From Eubacterium sp. (GTDB lineage: Bacteria > Bacillota > Clostridia > Lachnospirales > Lachnospiraceae), in NCBI GenBank assembly GCA_024692605.1, contig JAILMQ010000130.1:1-50744 (forward strand): DNA of 50,744 bases. The letters run 5' to 3'. Shown here piece by piece: positions 8,274 to 16,877 of this stretch (position 1 is the first letter of the stretch; each line of letters begins with the position of its first letter). Both the position numbers and the translations under genes were made by a program. The notes beneath the pieces were generated by a model. It had not been told where the DNA came from and made no database searches. It saw only the letters and a program-made list of their open reading frames with translations.

Positions 8274-9785
8274 TCAATAACAACCAAAATAGTCCAGTAT
8301 CATCTGATTCATATTTATACCTGTAACACCTTCATTCGGCCAGGAATGTCTTCCATCTTTTATAAAGATATCCCACACCTGCTTACCGGATTTACCGGTA
8401 TATTTTCTGAAGGTAGTCTCTTTCTTCTTTCCGATCATCTCTTCTTCAGAAAGCTCAAGTCCATTGGCAGTTACGTAGTAGTTCATCACATCCTCGATTG
8501 CAGGATCCTTTGACACAGATGCACTTCCATCACTATTCTTTGGAATCAGATCATCCTTTTCACCGGTTATCTGGAATACTCCTATATCACAGGCTTCGGG
8601 TTTGCTTTCCCAAACACTTTCAGACATCATTCCCGATACGCTTACAACTGCTGCAAATGTATTCTCCGCTTCACATGCCAGCCTGTGGCACATAAATGCA
8701 CCATTACTGAATCCAACAGCAAATACCTTTGTTTTATCGATACCATATTCATCGGCCATATACTGAACCATTGCTTTAAGGAATTCCACATCTCTGTTTG
8801 AGGATTCTCTGACGCCGGAATTCCAGCCAACAGCTGAAGTTTTATCTTCAGGACTGGTAGCTCCTGTCACATAAACAACGGTATAACCTTCATTAACAGC
8901 ATCCTTTTCAAAACCAACTGTGCTGCGGAAAACCTCTGCATTCTGACCATATCCGTGAAGCATTAAAACTAACGGCGACCCTTCAGTCTTTTCAGGCATA
9001 TCCACGATAAAAATATGTTCAATACCATCGAAGGTACATTTATAATGATTATTTTTAAGTTGGGTTACAGCTTCAACCTTTTCGGTTCCCGGCCTATAGG
9101 ATAAAAAGCCAGTCAGACTAATAATCACAATAAGTCCAATAAATACCGGTACAAAGGGAAGCTTATTTACAGCTATATTAAGTGCCCTCATCAGACAGGC
9201 CACGGCAAAATTCGCCAGTACAGTGGCAGCAAAAATAAGTGTCCCGACTCCATATCCCCAGTTAAGAAAGCCATACCAGTCATTTGTATCCGGCCACTGA
9301 CCAACTCCATTTATAAGTATATTTATCAGATATCCCAGTCCATAAACCAAGGTAACCGAGGCTGAGATAAATGTATACTTAAAGGGTATTTTCTCTTCCG
9401 TCTCTAAAACAATAAACTCAGGAATAGCAATCAAAGGAATAATAAGGTGAAACCACAGATTTCTTCCTTCGTACAGATTAAGCTTTGGATAGGTTGGAGC
9501 AAAAAATGCGGCAACCATAAGAAATGTAATTCCTACCGCTGAAACAGCCATAAGTTTAAATACCACCGGGAAGGTCTTTTTCATAAAAAAGAATATGAGC
9601 CAGACCAGTGCAACTATTCCGCAGAATACATTTGAAAGCACTGTGAAGTATTTAAGGCTTACTAATCCACCTGAATTAAAGTTTTGACCGGGGTCACCAC
9701 GATGTATAACGAAAACTCCTATCAGGGTAAACACAACTATTATTATATTAAATAACAGGGATATATATCTTCTATACTGTTTCAT
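8274..9785 (-). CDS. Fusion of a six-helix membrane domain (Pr6Pr-like) with a PHB-depolymerase/feruloyl-esterase-type hydrolase
   Basis: The first 230 or so of 503 residues hold six hydrophobic helices, beginning YISLLFNIIIVVFTLIGVFV with a following HRGDPGQNFNSGGLVSLKYF. This pattern fits Pr6Pr-type membrane proteins. Residues about 245-503 are an extracytoplasmic alpha/beta hydrolase of the LpqC/PHB-depolymerase group: LVLMLHGYGQNAEVF (oxyanion region), nucleophile GFSNGAFMCHRLA, acid GEKDDLIPKNS, and His in KDGRHSWPNEG. Such esterases act on polyesters or feruloyl and acetyl esters. The adjacent expansin suggests a plant-wall substrate, but that is inference. The ATG follows TTGGAGAAAC. 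Confidence 0.8.
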   Translation of the reverse strand: MKQYRRYISLLFNIIIVVFTLIGVFVIHRGDPGQNFNSGGLVSLKYFTVLSNVFCGIVALVWLIFFFMKKTFPVVFKLMAVSAVGITFLMVAAFFAPTYPKLNLYEGRNLWFHLIIPLIAIPEFIVLETEEKIPFKYTFISASVTLVYGLGYLINILINGVGQWPDTNDWYGFLNWGYGVGTLIFAATVLANFAVACLMRALNIAVNKLPFVPVFIGLIVIISLTGFLSYRPGTEKVEAVTQLKNNHYKCTFDGIEHIFIVDMPEKTEGSPLVLMLHGYGQNAEVFRSTVGFEKDAVNEGYTVVYVTGATSPEDKTSAVGWNSGVRESSNRDVEFLKAMVQYMADEYGIDKTKVFAVGFSNGAFMCHRLACEAENTFAAVVSVSGMMSESVWESKPEACDIGVFQITGEKDDLIPKNSDGSASVSKDPAIEDVMNYYVTANGLELSEEEMIGKKKETTFRKYTGKSGKQVWDIFIKDGRHSWPNEGVTGINMNQMILDYFGCY

Positions 9786-9811
9786 GTTTCTCCAATAATA
9801 TTATCAACGCC

Positions 9812-11305
9812 TTATATATTAATAACTCTGTTATCAACGCCCAGTTGTTTTCGCTCCAGCATCTCGCTGAGACGCTCGATATATTCATCCAGATTCTTTA
9901 CATTTTCCACTCTGTCAATTCGTGTAATCTTTCCACCTTCTATATTCAGAAGTCTTGTTATTCCACCTGCTCCGGCGGCAAATGTATCTAACTTCTCTTC
10001 CATAACCAGAATATTATAGATACATTCATAGCCCTTCTTGGCAAAGCCAGTATTCTCAAGATTGCCGGCTATATTCTTCTGGCGATAGAGATAATACGGT
10101 TCCATATCCATCTCTTCAGTTCGTTTTGTAGCAAGAGATATCATGGCATCCATATCCTTATTTATCTTATCTTTATAGTAACCATACTGCTGGTTCAGAT
10201 TGGCTGCCCTCTTTATGGCCAGAGAATGAACCGTTATAGATTCGGGACTGAGTTTCTCCAGTTCGTCCAGAGTATATCTCATATGATCCAGAGTTTCATT
10301 TGGAAGGCCTGCGATTATGTCCATATTTATATTGTTGAAGCCCGCCTTTCTGGCTTCATTCATTGCCCATTTTATATCTGCAGGTGTGTGTGCACGTCCT
10401 ATGGTTCTAAGCGTCTCCTGATTCATAGTCTGAGGATTAATGCTTATACGGGTACATCCATATCTCTTTATTACCTCAAGCTTATCTCTGGTTACACTAT
10501 CAGGGCGGCCGGCTTCCACGGTATATTCCCGAAGACCGGAAAGATCAAAATTATCCTGTATATTTTTCATCAGCCGCTCCATCTGATTTGCTGAAAGAGC
10601 AGTCGGAGTACCTCCACCGATGTAGATAGCAACAAGTCTCCTGTTTCTGTTCAAAAATGATATAAAAGGAAGCTCCTGAGTCAGTGTATCCACATATTCC
10701 TCAACCCTGGATTCAACCTCAATAATGGGATATGCTGCAAAAGAACAATAAAGGCATCTTGTGGGGCAGAAAGGAATTCCCACATAGAGACAATAATCTG
10801 TCAGAGGATTTACAGAAGTCAGAATATCATATTCTTTCTCTGCAACAGCGGTTGCAAGCTCCGCCTTTTCACGACTTGTATCATAAGTTGTTCTGAAATA
10901 ATCAACTATCTCAGCTCTATCCTTGCCCTTCTCAAGACCTGCAGTTGCTATCTTAGTAGGTCTCATTCCTGTAAGACTTCCCCAGGGAAGAGATCTTCCT
11001 GTGTATTCAGAAAGTAGTCTGTAAACGGCAAGCTTAAGTCTGTTTCTGTATCTCTTTCTGTCCATATAATTGCCATATGCATAGGCAGTATACTTTACAT
11101 AGCCCTTTTCTTCGATACGAAGCCTGGTTGTGCCATCCTCATAAAGGGCAGTGAGACAGAACTTAAATTCACTGAATATATTTCTCTTATAATCAGAAAC
11201 CTCTTCCGGAGTAACAACTCTGATCTTCTCCCCTACGAAAAATGCAGCTATCATGGTACGCAGATCAATCTCGTATTCATTACTGTTCTGAACAAGTAAA
11301 ATCAT
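9812..11305 (-). CDS. hemZ: Radical-SAM coproporphyrinogen dehydrogenase family protein HemZ
   Basis: This 497-residue protein has the radical-SAM cluster motif CPTRCLYCSF (CxxxCxxC, near residue 178) followed by IYIGGGTPTALSANQMERLM and SINPQTMNQETLRTIGRAH, typical of the HemN/HemW/HemZ group. The N-terminal 160 residues, including LPWGSLTGMRPTKIA, mark the HemZ subgroup. HemN oxidatively decarboxylates coproporphyrinogen III. HemZ members in haem-poor anaerobes may do something else, so the exact reaction is uncertain. It is the last gene of the rel block. Its ATG follows TTGAAAGGATAAG. Copy 2 of the 29-bp palindrome lies between it and the MBL gene. Confidence 0.85.
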   Translation of the reverse strand: MILLVQNSNEYEIDLRTMIAAFFVGEKIRVVTPEEVSDYKRNIFSEFKFCLTALYEDGTTRLRIEEKGYVKYTAYAYGNYMDRKRYRNRLKLAVYRLLSEYTGRSLPWGSLTGMRPTKIATAGLEKGKDRAEIVDYFRTTYDTSREKAELATAVAEKEYDILTSVNPLTDYCLYVGIPFCPTRCLYCSFAAYPIIEVESRVEEYVDTLTQELPFISFLNRNRRLVAIYIGGGTPTALSANQMERLMKNIQDNFDLSGLREYTVEAGRPDSVTRDKLEVIKRYGCTRISINPQTMNQETLRTIGRAHTPADIKWAMNEARKAGFNNINMDIIAGLPNETLDHMRYTLDELEKLSPESITVHSLAIKRAANLNQQYGYYKDKINKDMDAMISLATKRTEEMDMEPYYLYRQKNIAGNLENTGFAKKGYECIYNILVMEEKLDTFAAGAGGITRLLNIEGGKITRIDRVENVKNLDEYIERLSEMLERKQLGVDNRVINI

Positions 11306-11326
11306 AGTCTTATCCTTTCAAATACC

Positions 11327-11355
11327 AACCCATTGGGGTCAGACCCCAATGGGTT
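11327..11355. repeat. 29-bp palindromic intergenic repeat, copy 2 (fully paired arms)
   Basis: AACCCATTGGGGTC, a single central A, then GACCCCAATGGGTT. This copy is the perfect form, with all 14 bases of each arm pairing. It sits between the MBL hydrolase stop (11370) and the hemZ start (11305), inside an otherwise colinear gene run. It is followed on the plus strand by a partial echo, actatgggtt. Confidence 0.85.
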
Positions 11356-11369
11356 ACTATGGGTTACAA

Positions 11370-12029
11370 TCAACAAAAGTAAATATTTGTCTGCTTCTCA
11401 TATCCAATGGTCGTATCGCTGTTATGTCCGGGAAAAACATGGGTTTCATCCGGCAGCGAAAAAAGCTTTTCCTTGATACTGCTCAAAAGTGCTTCTTCAT
11501 CTCCTGTAGGAAAATCAGAACGGCCTACACTGCCATGGAACAATGTATCACCATCAAATAAAACAGGTATAACTCCCTCGCCCTCTGCTTGGGAACTTAC
11601 TTCTGTATAGTAACACATGCCCCCTGCCGTATGCCCCGGCACCTCAATACATCTTATCTTTAGTCCTATAAGCTCTAACTCTTCTCCATCCTTTACAGTC
11701 CTGTCAGCCTTAGTTGAAAAGGCCTCTCCCATAAAGCTTAGAGACAAATTAAGAGAAGGATTTTCCAAAATCGGAACATCCTTCTCTCCTATAACAACTT
11801 CAATATCAGGACAAAGCTTTCTCACTTCATCCACTGCATCAACATGATCAAAATGTCCATGAGTAAGAAGCAGAGCCTTTACCTTTGCCCCTGCTTCCTT
11901 TGCTGCGCGAAGTAATACCTCAGCTCTTCCTGTTGCATCTATAAGAATAGCTTCGCCGGTTTCTTCATTGATGACCGTGTAGCAATTGGTTGCTATAGGG
12001 CCGGTCGTCACCCCTGCTAATTTATACAT
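11370..12029 (-). CDS. MBL-fold metallo-hydrolase (glyoxalase II-like, YqgX type)
   Basis: This 219-residue protein has the dinuclear-metal motif THGHFDHVD (His57, His59, Asp61, His62). Later ligands are in VPGHTAGGMCYY, LFDGDTLFHGSVGRSDFPTG and HVFPGHNSDTTIG. This is the layout of short glyoxalase II-like hydrolases such as B. subtilis YqgX. The substrate could be an S-acyl-glutathione-like or other thioester, and the sequence does not decide. The gene lies between rel and hemZ in the same orientation, 39 bp after rel, with its ATG preceded by AGAGGTGG. Confidence 0.85.
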   Translation of the reverse strand: MYKLAGVTTGPIATNCYTVINEETGEAILIDATGRAEVLLRAAKEAGAKVKALLLTHGHFDHVDAVDEVRKLCPDIEVVIGEKDVPILENPSLNLSLSFMGEAFSTKADRTVKDGEELELIGLKIRCIEVPGHTAGGMCYYTEVSSQAEGEGVIPVLFDGDTLFHGSVGRSDFPTGDEEALLSSIKEKLFSLPDETHVFPGHNSDTTIGYEKQTNIYFC

Positions 12030-12068
12030 ATAGCCACCTCTTCATATATCCGGTAGTCAATATCCTGA

Positions 12069-14405
12069 CTAACCCTGGGTTCTTTCTATATCGATTATTC
12101 CTTCAATATTTCTTATCTTGGAAGTAAGTCCTGCAAGGTCTTCCTTTGATTTGATTCCAAACTGAACATTTACAGTAGATTTACCCTGCTTATTAACACG
12201 GCCTTCGATTCTCTTAATCGGAATATCCTCTTCCATGAACACCTTCGTTATATCAAATATCAAAGCACTTCTGTCCATAGCATAAACATTAATCTCTGTT
12301 GTAAACTCTGTCTCAGCGGAAACACCTTCAGAAACCCACTCGGCTTCAATAAGTCTGTGTCTTTCTGTTTCATTCATACATAAAACATTTTCGCAGTCTG
12401 TTCTATGTATGGATATTCCTCTTCCTCTTGTGACAAATCCTACGATTTCATCACCCGGAACCGGAGAACAGCACTTGGAGAATCTGACTGCAACATCATG
12501 AATTCCGCGAACCTGTATACTTCCCTTTGGAATGCTGAACTCACGACGCTGACTATTTATCTCTCTTACCACATCTTCATCTGTGGTATTCTTTTCCTGT
12601 TCACGTCTTACCTCTTCCTGAAGTCTGTTAACAATCTGTCCTTCCTTAAGACCACCATGTCCAACTGCAGCAATAAGTGAATCCCAGTCGGCAAAGTTGT
12701 ATCTTTTAAGGGTAGCATTCATGTATTCAGGCTTCATGAGATCAGAAAGTACAAGTCCCTTTGATTTGCAGTATTCCTCCATCAAATTCTTGCCCTTGAC
12801 TATATTTTCTTCCTTTAATTCCTGACGGAACCACTGGTTGATCTTAGTCTTGGCCTGTGTACTCTTGACCATTTTCAGCCAGTCCATGCTAGGACCCTTT
12901 GTATTCTGAGAGGTTATAATCTCAACGCGGTCACCGGAATGCAGCTGGGTCTCGATAGGAACCTGACGTCCATTGATTCTTGCTCCCACCATTCTGTTTC
13001 CTACTGCTGTATGAATGGCATAAGCAAAGTCTATGGTATTGGAACCCCTTGGCAGAGACTTAACATCTCCGGCAGGAGTGAAGCAGTAAACCTGATCCTG
13101 GAACATATCCAGGTCTGTCTTAACTGCATTCATAAATTCCTTATTATCTTTAGTATCATTCTGCCACTCCAGAATCTCACGCAGCCAGTTCAGCTTTTCC
13201 TCCTCGCTGGTAACATTTTTACTTCCACTCTCCTTATATTTCCAGTGAGCAGCGATACCGTACTCAGCAGTTCTGTGCATATCAAAAGTACGAATCTGAA
13301 TCTCAAATGGTCTTCCGCCATGTCCGATGAGAGTTGTGTGAAGTGACTGATACATATTTGCCTTCGGCATAGCGATATAATCCTTGAAACGTCCCGGTAT
13401 CGGCTTATATTTCTCATGGATTATACCCAGTGCAGCATAGCAGTCTCTGACAGACTGAACCTTGATTCTGAGGGCAAATACATCATATATCTGATCCAGA
13501 GTTTTACCCTGGGTTTTCATCTTCTTATAAATACTGAATATATGTTTAACACGGCCATCTATCTCAGCCTCAATCTCCGCCTCTTTAATGTACTCAGTAA
13601 CCTCATTTACCATGTCATTAATAAAGTCTTCACGCTCGGAAAGTCTCTCTCCGATGCTTTCACGAAGCTGCCTGTAGATGTCAGGATAAAGATACTGCAT
13701 GCAGAGGTCATCCATCTCTACCTGAATACGGGAGATACCAAGTCTGTTGGCAATAGGAGCATAAATATCCATAGTCTCTCTGGCCTTCTCAATCTGCTTT
13801 GCAGCAGTCTGATACTGAAGGGTTCTGAGGTTATGAAGTCTATCCGCCAGCTTGATGATTATTACTCTGATATCCTTGGCCATTGCCAAAAACATCTTTC
13901 TAAGGTTCTCTGCCTGAATCTCAATCTTATCCTGAGACAGATTCAACTGTGTCAGTTTTGTAACACCGTCAACAAGAAGAGCTATTTCAGGTGAAAACAG
14001 CTTTGCAATATCTTCTTTAGAATATTCCGTATCCTCTATCACATCATGAAGAAGTCCGGCTATGATGGTTTCCTTATCCATCTCAAGCTCAGCCAGAATG
14101 ATGGCAACACATAGAGGGTGAATGATATATGGTTCACCGGATTTACGTTTCTGATCCTTATGTGCATCATCCGCAATATGATAGGCCTTTTCAATCAAAG
14201 AAAAATCATCTGAAGGATGATACTCTTTAATCTTATCTAATAAAACATTATATATTTCGTCCGGTGAAGTAAAATCGTCCGGAGTAGCAAGCACACCAGT
14301 TTTAGCACTCTCGTTGAATATCTCATTAATAGGTGCACGTTTAGTATTGATTTCTGACACAAGGTCATCTCTTAATGATATATATTCATCCAGATATTCG
14401 TCCAT
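12069..14405 (-). CDS. rel: Bifunctional (p)ppGpp synthetase/hydrolase Rel
   Basis: Rel makes and degrades the stringent-response alarmone. The 778-residue protein has the full Rel order. The HD hydrolase (about 50-200) shows YIIHPLCVAIILAELEMD and HDVIEDTEYS. The synthetase (about 240-370) shows DVFALRIKVQSVRDCYAALG and GRFKDYIAMPKANMYQSLHT. The TGS domain (about 415-480) shows VYCFTPAGDVKSLPRGSNTIDFAYAIH (given in part). A zinc-finger-like segment contains RFSKCCSPVPGD and HRTDCENV. The ACT domain forms the C-terminus. Both catalytic motifs are intact, so the protein should be bifunctional. The ATG follows GGAAAGGAGGAG. It sits between apt and the MBL hydrolase, a common Firmicute order. 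Confidence 0.95.
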   Translation of the reverse strand: MDEYLDEYISLRDDLVSEINTKRAPINEIFNESAKTGVLATPDDFTSPDEIYNVLLDKIKEYHPSDDFSLIEKAYHIADDAHKDQKRKSGEPYIIHPLCVAIILAELEMDKETIIAGLLHDVIEDTEYSKEDIAKLFSPEIALLVDGVTKLTQLNLSQDKIEIQAENLRKMFLAMAKDIRVIIIKLADRLHNLRTLQYQTAAKQIEKARETMDIYAPIANRLGISRIQVEMDDLCMQYLYPDIYRQLRESIGERLSEREDFINDMVNEVTEYIKEAEIEAEIDGRVKHIFSIYKKMKTQGKTLDQIYDVFALRIKVQSVRDCYAALGIIHEKYKPIPGRFKDYIAMPKANMYQSLHTTLIGHGGRPFEIQIRTFDMHRTAEYGIAAHWKYKESGSKNVTSEEEKLNWLREILEWQNDTKDNKEFMNAVKTDLDMFQDQVYCFTPAGDVKSLPRGSNTIDFAYAIHTAVGNRMVGARINGRQVPIETQLHSGDRVEIITSQNTKGPSMDWLKMVKSTQAKTKINQWFRQELKEENIVKGKNLMEEYCKSKGLVLSDLMKPEYMNATLKRYNFADWDSLIAAVGHGGLKEGQIVNRLQEEVRREQEKNTTDEDVVREINSQRREFSIPKGSIQVRGIHDVAVRFSKCCSPVPGDEIVGFVTRGRGISIHRTDCENVLCMNETERHRLIEAEWVSEGVSAETEFTTEINVYAMDRSALIFDITKVFMEEDIPIKRIEGRVNKQGKSTVNVQFGIKSKEDLAGLTSKIRNIEGIIDIERTQG

Positions 14406-14464
14406 ACCTGCTCCTCCTTTCCTTGTTTTTCTAAATGATTAAGCACAGGGCATCCCGCCCCTTT

Positions 14465-14992
14465 TTACTTATCTGGGTATTTAACTACAGATGCAACATC
14501 ATATCCCTCAAGAACTTTTCTTCCTCCAAGTCCTTCCAGCTCAATAAGGAAAATCATCTTTACAACTTCCCCGCCAAGTTCCTCAATAAGCTTGGCTGAT
14601 GCTTCCATAGTTCCACCTGTTGCAATAAGATCATCTATAAGGACAACCTTTTGTCCCGGTTTAATTGAATCCTTATGAAGTTCAATAGTTGCCTGTCCAT
14701 ATTCAAGATCATAGGATTTCTCGATTGTAGCTCTTGGGAGCTTACCCTTTTTTCTTATTGGAACAAAGATTTTCTTCAGCTCGTAAGCAAGAGGTGTACC
14801 AAATATAAATCCTCTGGATTCTGCTCCGGCAATAACATCAAACTCCACGCCGTCCAGAAGCTTTTTCAATTCCTCAATAGCCAGCTGAAGTCCTTCTGCA
14901 CTATCAAGTATTCCTGTAACATCTCTGAATATTATTCCCGGCTTTGGGAAATCGGGAATATCGATTATATAATCTCTTAGTTCTTTTTTCAT
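14465..14992 (-). CDS. apt: Adenine phosphoribosyltransferase
   Basis: Apt salvages adenine with PRPP to AMP. The 175-residue protein matches the family length and shows IIDIPDFPKPGIIFRDVTG at the N-terminus, AGAESRGFIFGTPLAYEL (adenine-site loop), and the PRPP-binding motif VVLIDDLIATGGTMEA (residues about 116-131). It lies between recJ (14 bp upstream) and rel in one minus-strand run, so purine salvage and alarmone control are probably cotranscribed. Its ATG follows GGGGAAAG. Confidence 0.95.
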   Translation of the reverse strand: MKKELRDYIIDIPDFPKPGIIFRDVTGILDSAEGLQLAIEELKKLLDGVEFDVIAGAESRGFIFGTPLAYELKKIFVPIRKKGKLPRATIEKSYDLEYGQATIELHKDSIKPGQKVVLIDDLIATGGTMEASAKLIEELGGEVVKMIFLIELEGLGGRKVLEGYDVASVVKYPDK

Positions 14993-15006
14993 AATATTCT
15001 TTCCCC

Positions 15007-16767
15007 TTATGATTTATCAATGGCTTTTAACATAAACTGAACATTTCTTCCGTAATAATCATTGATTGTTACTTCATAGGCAATGTCCAGCTTACACCCG
15101 GTTCTAACACCTTTCATTATTCTATCACATTCCTGCTCCGTAAACCACTCATTTATACACTCTATAAAATCATCCGGTCTGAAGCTGGTTACTTCATGAA
15201 TATCTCCTCTGGAGCTTCTGACTTTGAGCTTCAATACATTTTTATTCTGTCCCATAACTCTGGCGCCAAGAATCTCCAAATCCTTTTCAGCAAAAAGTGG
15301 AGGTTCATTTCCCTTTCCAAAAGGTCCCAGATCTGCCAGCTGTTCTGCAAGTTTAAGGGTTGCATAGGACATAGGCATAGGCACATCTATCATAAGCTTA
15401 GGGATCTTATCTCTTTCAGAAAGACTTACACTACTGTTAAGTCTTTTCCTGAATTCATCCAGATCACTTTTCTTTAAAGACATTCCGGCTGCAAGAGGAT
15501 GACCACCGAATTTAAGAAGAATATCTTTGCAGGCTGAAATCTGTTCAAACATGTTGTAGGCTTCGATAGAACGTCCTGATCCCTTGACTATATCATCATC
15601 TTTATCAGTATCTGTAAACACAATGGTCGGCCTGTAATACTTTTCCTTAAGTCTTCCTGCCACTATTCCGGCCAGGCTTTCATGAAGATCCGGGACATAT
15701 ACAACAAGTACATCCTGCTTTGGCATTCCCTCTGAATCAAATCCTGTTTCTTCCTCAATTAACTGAATAGCTGAAGCCGTCCCCTGTTCTGTCATTGACT
15801 TTCGGCTTTCATTTAATTCCTTAAGATGAGCAGCGATTTCAGAAGCCTTTTCTTCATCCTCTTCCAAAAGTAAACTTAGTGCAACATCTGCACTTTCCAG
15901 TCTGCCTGCCGCATTTATACATGGCCCTATAATGAATCCTGCATGATAGGTATCAATGGTTTTACCCTGATAATTAGTTTCCTTCAAAAGAGCTTTCAGG
16001 CCTATATTCTCTGTTTTTTCAAGAGCCCTCAGACCTTCTCTGACATATATCCTGTTCTCATTTATTAATGGCATAACATCACAGACCGTTGCCAGTGCCA
16101 CCATTTCCAGATATTTTCTGCTCTCCAGAGGAATATCCATGGTCTGATAAAGCACCTTGATGAATTTATATGCCACAAGAGCTCCGCATATATCTGCATA
16201 AGGATAGGTATCACCGACCTGATGAGGATCTATTATGGCATCCGCATCCGGCAGTTCTTCCTGAATCTCATGATGATCCGTTATGACAATATTCAGTCCC
16301 AGCTCCCTGGCCTTTTTCATTGCTGTCACAGCAGCTATACCATTATCACATGTGATTATGGTTGATACACTTTCCTCATAGGCCTTCTCAATTATACGTG
16401 TATTGATTCCATACCCGTCATTTACTCTGTGAGGTATATCGAAACTGACGTTTGCTCCGGCATTCTTTAAGGCATCATACAGGATATAAGTGGACATCAC
16501 TCCGTCCACATCATAGTCTCCTACAATTCTGATATTCTCTCCTGCCTCAATGGATCCTGCAATTATATCAGCCCCCAGCTCCATATCCATCATAAGAGAC
16601 GGATCATGTACCGAATCCAGAGTTCCAAAGAGATAGCTTTCATATTCTTCATCAGTAACAATATCCCTGTTTCTAATTATTCTGGCCACCACAGGATCAA
16701 TTCCAAATCTGGACGATATGGCATTAAAATCTGCAGTTTTTGCAAAAATTCTCCACTCCTGTTTCAT
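15007..16767 (-). CDS. recJ: Single-stranded-DNA-specific exonuclease RecJ
   Basis: RecJ degrades ssDNA 5' to 3' in recombination and repair. The 586-residue protein carries the DHH-family motifs IVGDYDVDGVMSTYIL (near 80), TIITCDNGIAAV, and VITDHHEIQEELPDADAIIDPH. DHHA1-type motifs are GIVAGRLKEKYYRPTIVF and KFGGHPLAAGMSL. A C-terminal OB-like domain contains GNEPPLFAEKDLEILGARVM. The length matches E. coli RecJ and is shorter than the Bacillus form. It is the first gene of the recJ-apt-rel-MBL-hemZ run. Its own promoter probably lies at 16853-16858. The start follows GGGGTG. Confidence 0.95.
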   Translation of the reverse strand: MKQEWRIFAKTADFNAISSRFGIDPVVARIIRNRDIVTDEEYESYLFGTLDSVHDPSLMMDMELGADIIAGSIEAGENIRIVGDYDVDGVMSTYILYDALKNAGANVSFDIPHRVNDGYGINTRIIEKAYEESVSTIITCDNGIAAVTAMKKARELGLNIVITDHHEIQEELPDADAIIDPHQVGDTYPYADICGALVAYKFIKVLYQTMDIPLESRKYLEMVALATVCDVMPLINENRIYVREGLRALEKTENIGLKALLKETNYQGKTIDTYHAGFIIGPCINAAGRLESADVALSLLLEEDEEKASEIAAHLKELNESRKSMTEQGTASAIQLIEEETGFDSEGMPKQDVLVVYVPDLHESLAGIVAGRLKEKYYRPTIVFTDTDKDDDIVKGSGRSIEAYNMFEQISACKDILLKFGGHPLAAGMSLKKSDLDEFRKRLNSSVSLSERDKIPKLMIDVPMPMSYATLKLAEQLADLGPFGKGNEPPLFAEKDLEILGARVMGQNKNVLKLKVRSSRGDIHEVTSFRPDDFIECINEWFTEQECDRIMKGVRTGCKLDIAYEVTINDYYGRNVQFMLKAIDKS

Positions 16768-16810
16768 AGCGTCACCCCAAGCTTTTATCTAAAGATAATC
16801 TATAATCGAT

Positions 16811-16839
16811 AAAGGACGGAAGATTATCCTCCGTCCTTT
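16811..16839 (-). terminator. Inverted repeat between secDF and recJ, terminator or recJ leader hairpin
   Basis: The 10-bp arms AAAGGACGGA and TCCGTCCTTT flank a 9-nt loop. It lies 39 bp past the secDF stop, but the following U-tract is weak (TTTATC). It also falls just downstream of a likely recJ promoter (-10 at 16853-16858), so it would form the first stem of the recJ transcript. Confidence 0.6.
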
Positions 16840-16852
16840 TAATCCCTGATTT

Positions 16853-16861
16853 ATTATAACA
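16853..16861 (-). promoter_or_regulatory. Extended -10 promoter for recJ block
   Basis: The minus strand reads TGTTATAAT, an extended -10 element (TGn-TATAAT). The sequence 17 bp upstream (TTAAGT) is a poor -35. The predicted start is near 16846, immediately before the hairpin at 16839-16811. Confidence 0.5.
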
Positions 16862-16877
16862 AATATCTCTCAGAAAC

